A stretch of DNA of 16,892 nucleotides from Clostridia bacterium (GTDB lineage Bacteria; Bacillota; Clostridia; Oscillospirales; CAG-272): contig JAFTKV010000024.1 of the NCBI GenBank assembly GCA_017453085.1, positions 1 to 16,892 of the forward strand, in the 5' to 3' direction. The notes beneath the pieces are model-generated. The model had not been told where the DNA came from and made no database searches. It saw nothing but the letters and a program-made list of their open reading frames with translations. This document shows positions 13,897 through 16,892 of this stretch, one piece after another; the stretch's first letter is position 1; each line of letters opens with the position of its first letter. The translations under genes were made by a program, and so were the position numbers.

Positions 13897-15135
13897 TTAT
13901 TTGGATACTTTGAGGATCAGATCGTAATACGCTGCAAGGCTGAACACGGTGCAGACACCGGTGGGCTGCAGAACGCAGGTGCGGGTCTCGCTCTGCCATG
14001 CGTTGGGATTGCAGAAATAGGGGTCGTAATAACCGTTTTTATCCTTGGTCTCCAGCGTATTGGTCAAAACAGCTTCCAGCTTCTTCATGGCGGTGCCGCT
14101 CTTCTTGGGGTCGACCGAGTAGAACTTCAGATAGCCACGGGTGAGCCAGCCCACACACCAGGACTTGTAGATGGGGTTATCGTTCATCTTAGTCTTGCTG
14201 CCGCTTCCGGTGAACATCAGCGAAAGGGTAGCGTTGGTAGTCATGCGCGCCTGCTTCAGATAGGTCTCGTCGCCGGTGATCTCGTAGAGCTGTGCACCTG
14301 CGTAGATCATAACGCCCTGGTTGTAGGCGGCTTTCCAGCCGTTACGACCACCGTCTTTGCCGAGACTGTCGATGTACAGGCTGCCTTCCAAAAGCTTTTC
14401 ACGGCACCAATCGTAGATCATTCTGCCCTTTTCCAGATATTCTGCCTTCTGGGTCAGCTGATATGCCCACAGGTAAGAGATGGCGATAGGACCGTTGGCA
14501 CAGGTGTTCTTGCCGCCGTAGGATTTATCCCAATAGATACCGCCGCCCAGGACGTCGTCCCAGCCGGTCCACAGGAATTCCAGGGTCTCCTCGGCCTTTT
14601 GCAGATACTGAGCGTCGCCCGATAGCTCGTAGGCGTTCAAAAACTGGATGCAGATCCATGCGTCGTCGTCGTAATAGTAGTCGCCCTGTCCGCCTCTGCT
14701 GGCGTTATAGTAGGTGACCTTGTGTCTGCCGGAGGGGGAGGTGATGGACGCGGTTACGGCGTAAGCCTCCAGACCTTCCAGCGCGGACTTGTAGGTTTTG
14801 GCGATGGTTGCGTCATCGGGGAAGAGACGATAGGTCTCGGCAAGGGATTCCAGGAAGGAGGCGTAGCTCCAAACGAAGGATGCGTTGCTCTGCTTGTACT
14901 CCTCACGAAGCTGCTTGCTGCGGGAGATCCAGTAATCGTCGATGATCTGATGCATCAGCTCGCGGGCAGGCTCTGCAAATTCGGTGGTGCGAACCTCGGG
15001 TTCTTCTTCCTTCGGCGCATCGGTGGTAGAGGTTGCGGGTGCAGTGGTAACGTCGGTAGCACCGTTTGCGCATCCGACGGCAAAGGGGAGGAGTGTGACG
15101 ATTGCAAGGAACAGGGCAAGGAGCTTAAGTTTCAT
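13897..15135 (-). CDS. GH76-family glycoside hydrolase lipoprotein (proximal copy)
   Basis: A 412-residue lipoprotein closely related to the gene at 12481-13743. Roughly four of five residues are identical across the catalytic core, without gaps from YYNA to GYYDPYFC; the signal, linker and last 40 residues differ. Cys22 (AVGC) is the likely lipidation site. The GH76 Asp cluster is at 156-158 in YYYDDDAW, and the downstream FLWTGWDDVLGGGIYW and KNTCANGP motifs are intact. The start at 15135 has AAAGAGG 7 bases upstream; an extension to 15177 overlaps the preceding gene and is rejected. It begins only 14 bases after the cysteine desulfurase stop, so it is probably read from the upstream operon promoter. 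The substrate may be an alpha-1,6-mannan-like glycan; this is inference. Confidence 0.88.
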   Translation of the reverse strand: MKLKLLALFLAIVTLLPFAVGCANGATDVTTAPATSTTDAPKEEEPEVRTTEFAEPARELMHQIIDDYWISRSKQLREEYKQSNASFVWSYASFLESLAETYRLFPDDATIAKTYKSALEGLEAYAVTASITSPSGRHKVTYYNASRGGQGDYYYDDDAWICIQFLNAYELSGDAQYLQKAEETLEFLWTGWDDVLGGGIYWDKSYGGKNTCANGPIAISYLWAYQLTQKAEYLEKGRMIYDWCREKLLEGSLYIDSLGKDGGRNGWKAAYNQGVMIYAGAQLYEITGDETYLKQARMTTNATLSLMFTGSGSKTKMNDNPIYKSWCVGWLTRGYLKFYSVDPKKSGTAMKKLEAVLTNTLETKDKNGYYDPYFCNPNAWQSETRTCVLQPTGVCTVFSLAAYYDLILKVSK

Positions 15136-15149
15136 GAATAAACCTCTTT

Positions 15150-16334
15150 CTATTTCATTTGAATCAATGTATCGCAAACCTCACAGATCGCCCGGGCGGC
15201 GAACAGAAGCTCTTGATCGGTGGTGTAGCGGGACAGGCTGACCCGCAGAGTGCAGTCTGCTTCCTCGGGAGAGAGTCCGAAGGCCAGCAGAACGTAGCTG
15301 CCGTGTCCTCCGTGGGAGGAGCAGGCGGAGCCGCTGGACACGCAGATTCCATTGGCGGAAAGTGCGTTCAGCGCGGATTGGCTTTTGATGCGGGGAAGGG
15401 TGATGCTGATAATGTGAGGAGCGGTCTCCCCTGTAGGCGTATTGGCCCGCACCGTTTCAGGCAGAGCTTGCAGGAACAGCTCCCGCAGATCGACCATACG
15501 GGCGAGATCGGCAGCAGCGGTGGCTTTGCCGGCTTTTGCGGCGGCGCCCAGCGCGGTGATGCCCATCACGTTCTCTGTGCCCGAGCGCAGGCCGTCCTCC
15601 TGCCCGCCTCCGTACAAATAGGGGATCAGCCGTTTGGACTTCAGCAGATCGGCAGATGCGATCAGCGCACCCACGCCCTTGGGAGCGTGGATCTTGTGCC
15701 CGCTGAGGGTGATCAGATCGGCCCCCAGCTTGTCGTAGCCGCCGCGGGGGAGCACTTTCAGAAAGCCTTGGGTCAGGTCGGTGTGGGTGATGATTGAGGG
15801 GATTTTCCGCTTTGCAAGTCGGAAAGCGGAGGCCACGTCGTAAACGGCACCGGTCTCGTTGTTCACCAGCATAATGGAAAGCAGAACGGTACGCTCGTTG
15901 AGAGCAGCGTCCAGCTGGGCAAGGTCAAGCTTGCCGCCCTTAGTGGAAAGGCGGATCACCTCTGCCTCGCCCCGGTGCTCCAGCTGAGCGAGGGGCTCCA
16001 GAATCGAGGGATGCTCGCTGTCGGTAGTGATGATGCGAGGGAGAAAGCGGAATTTTTTGGCGCGCAACACGCCGAAGATCGCCAGATTGTTGGCCTCGGT
16101 GCCGCAGGAGGTGAAGATCACCTTGCGGGTGGCGGGCAGGCGAACGTCCAACGCAGACAGAAGACGCTTGCGTGCTTCCTCAACGGCTTTGCGGGCTGCC
16201 TGTCCCATCCCGTGGAGGGAGGAAGGATTGCCGTAGCCGATAACGGCGTTTTGGATCGCTTCTATCGCTTCGTCACACAAGGGAGTGGTGGCGCTGTTGT
16301 CCAGATAGATCGCGGGAGTGGGGGTGGCCGTCAT
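15150..16334 (-). CDS. Cysteine desulfurase (NifS/IscS family)
   Basis: A 394-residue pyridoxal-phosphate enzyme that takes sulfur from cysteine to form an enzyme persulfide for iron-sulfur clusters or thiolated tRNA. Family marks: YLDNSATTPL (10-19), SEHPSI with His108 that stacks on the cofactor, HTDLTQ (184-189), and SGHKIHAPKG with Lys214 as Schiff base. The GGGQEDGLRSGTEN loop comes next and SSGSACSS (333-340) holds the active Cys338. Length and motif order are complete. No iscU, iscR or thiI lies next to it. Its ATG overlaps the stop of the upstream lipoprotein gene by 4 bases, and no strong ribosome-binding site is seen, so translation is probably coupled. The downstream GH76 gene starts after 14 bases, an unusual partner. 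Confidence 0.95.
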   Translation of the reverse strand: MTATPTPAIYLDNSATTPLCDEAIEAIQNAVIGYGNPSSLHGMGQAARKAVEEARKRLLSALDVRLPATRKVIFTSCGTEANNLAIFGVLRAKKFRFLPRIITTDSEHPSILEPLAQLEHRGEAEVIRLSTKGGKLDLAQLDAALNERTVLLSIMLVNNETGAVYDVASAFRLAKRKIPSIITHTDLTQGFLKVLPRGGYDKLGADLITLSGHKIHAPKGVGALIASADLLKSKRLIPYLYGGGQEDGLRSGTENVMGITALGAAAKAGKATAAADLARMVDLRELFLQALPETVRANTPTGETAPHIISITLPRIKSQSALNALSANGICVSSGSACSSHGGHGSYVLLAFGLSPEEADCTLRVSLSRYTTDQELLFAARAICEVCDTLIQMK

Positions 16335-16892
16335 GCTTCGGGGAATTCGATGTGGGCGAGGATATCTTCCACGTCGTCGATATATTGGTCGTACTGTCCG
16401 GGGACCGAGGTGTAGGTGAACAAATAGAAGGTTTCCTTCCGATAGATGATGACCTGCATGTACATCAGCTCGGTTCCGCCTACTGCGCCGGTGTAGACGT
16501 AGGTGTAGCCGGTGGCGGTGCTGCCTTCGCCTTCGCCGCCGACGAGACGGGTCTTACCGGACAGATCCTCGTTCAGTTTGAAGGTGGTGTTTCCTTCCTT
16601 ATCCCGATCGAAGATTTTTTCCAAATCGGTCTTGTAGTCTGCAAAATAGTCGGGGACGGGGGAGATGCTGTTGCCCTTTTCATCCTTTTTGACCTCGTAC
16701 TGATCGTTGGTGTAAGCGATCATAGAGATATTGGTGGCAACCGTATCGCTGGCGCGCGCAGAGATCATCATGCTGTCTTCGGCGGTGTCCACGATCCAGG
16801 TGTCGGGGACGTAGAGATGATACTCTACACAGTCGTTGGAGGCGGTGATAAAACCGCTGGGGGCGTTGGGGTCCTGCTTGCCGCAACCCGCA
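16331..16892 (-). CDS. Lipoprotein with PsbP-like pattern (5' partial)
   Basis: The frame is open to the right edge, so the true start lies outside; 186 residues are visible. The visible N-terminus reads AGCGKQ, a lipobox with its cysteine (the third visible residue), so only the signal peptide appears to be missing. A GTG at 16792 is an internal codon, not the start. The mature domain has EYHLYVPDTWIV near its start, a strand with MQVIIYRKETFYLFTYTS, then DDVEDILAHIEF at the end. This resembles the PsbP-like lipoproteins common in Clostridia; the assignment is by pattern only. The function of such proteins is unknown. Its stop overlaps the cysteine desulfurase start by 4 bases, so the two are cotranscribed. 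Confidence 0.75.
   Translation of the reverse strand, partial: AGCGKQDPNAPSGFITASNDCVEYHLYVPDTWIVDTAEDSMMISARASDTVATNISMIAYTNDQYEVKKDEKGNSISPVPDYFADYKTDLEKIFDRDKEGNTTFKLNEDLSGKTRLVGGEGEGSTATGYTYVYTGAVGGTELMYMQVIIYRKETFYLFTYTSVPGQYDQYIDDVEDILAHIEFPEA

Overview
The window looks like chromosome from a Gram-positive member of the Clostridia (Bacillota), plausibly an uncultured gut-type lineage. The evidence is strong GGAGG or AAAGG ribosome-binding sites, sigma-A promoters of TTGACA/TATAAT type, several lipoprotein signals, two surface proteins ending in PKTGD sortase-type anchors with a basic tail, a YitT-family protein, and a TrkA/TrkH potassium system. GC content is moderate. No rRNA, tRNA, CRISPR array, insertion sequence or phage gene was seen. 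Coding density is high and no gene-free gap exceeds about 250 bases. The family-level assignment is inference.

Layout from left to right. (1) Positions 1-793: the 3' part of a YitT-family membrane protein on the plus strand, ending in a strong terminator. (2) Positions 802-4080, minus strand: two separately transcribed secreted, wall-anchored proteins. One has a CBM9/DOMON-like domain and a CxxC repeat. The other has two PA14-like modules and a discoidin-like module. Their promoters share a 16-base block that runs from the -35 box into the spacer, and each gene ends in an extra imperfect inverted repeat followed by a terminator. (3) Positions 4159-7168, minus strand: a trkA-trkH potassium-uptake operon. 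(4) Positions 7210-7785, plus strand: a small divergent lipoprotein gene of unknown function. (5) Positions 7814-12390, minus strand: a probable six-gene operon in the order SLOG/DUF1273 protein, PrmC, small membrane protein, D-Ala-D-Ala ligase, 8-helix membrane protein, SAM methyltransferase. Its leader carries a 24-bp tandem repeat. (6) Positions 12433-15135, minus strand: two tandem, highly similar lipoproteins of the GH76 (alpha-1,6-mannanase-like) family. (7) Positions 15150-16892, minus strand: a cysteine desulfurase translationally coupled to an upstream lipoprotein with a PsbP-like pattern, which runs off the right edge.

How the genes work together: TrkA and TrkH form one ion-uptake machine. 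Ddl serves peptidoglycan synthesis and PrmC modifies translation release factors, so the 7814-12390 operon is housekeeping in flavour with poorly characterised passengers. The two wall-anchored proteins and the two GH76 lipoproteins probably form a cell-surface glycan-handling layer, but no substrate transporter or regulator lies in the window, so the substrate is unknown. Nothing here is clearly a new defence or mobile system. The most noteworthy signals are the shared promoter and double 3' hairpins of the two surface-protein genes, the repeat-bearing leader of the SLOG operon, and the GH76 duplication behind a cysteine desulfurase gene.
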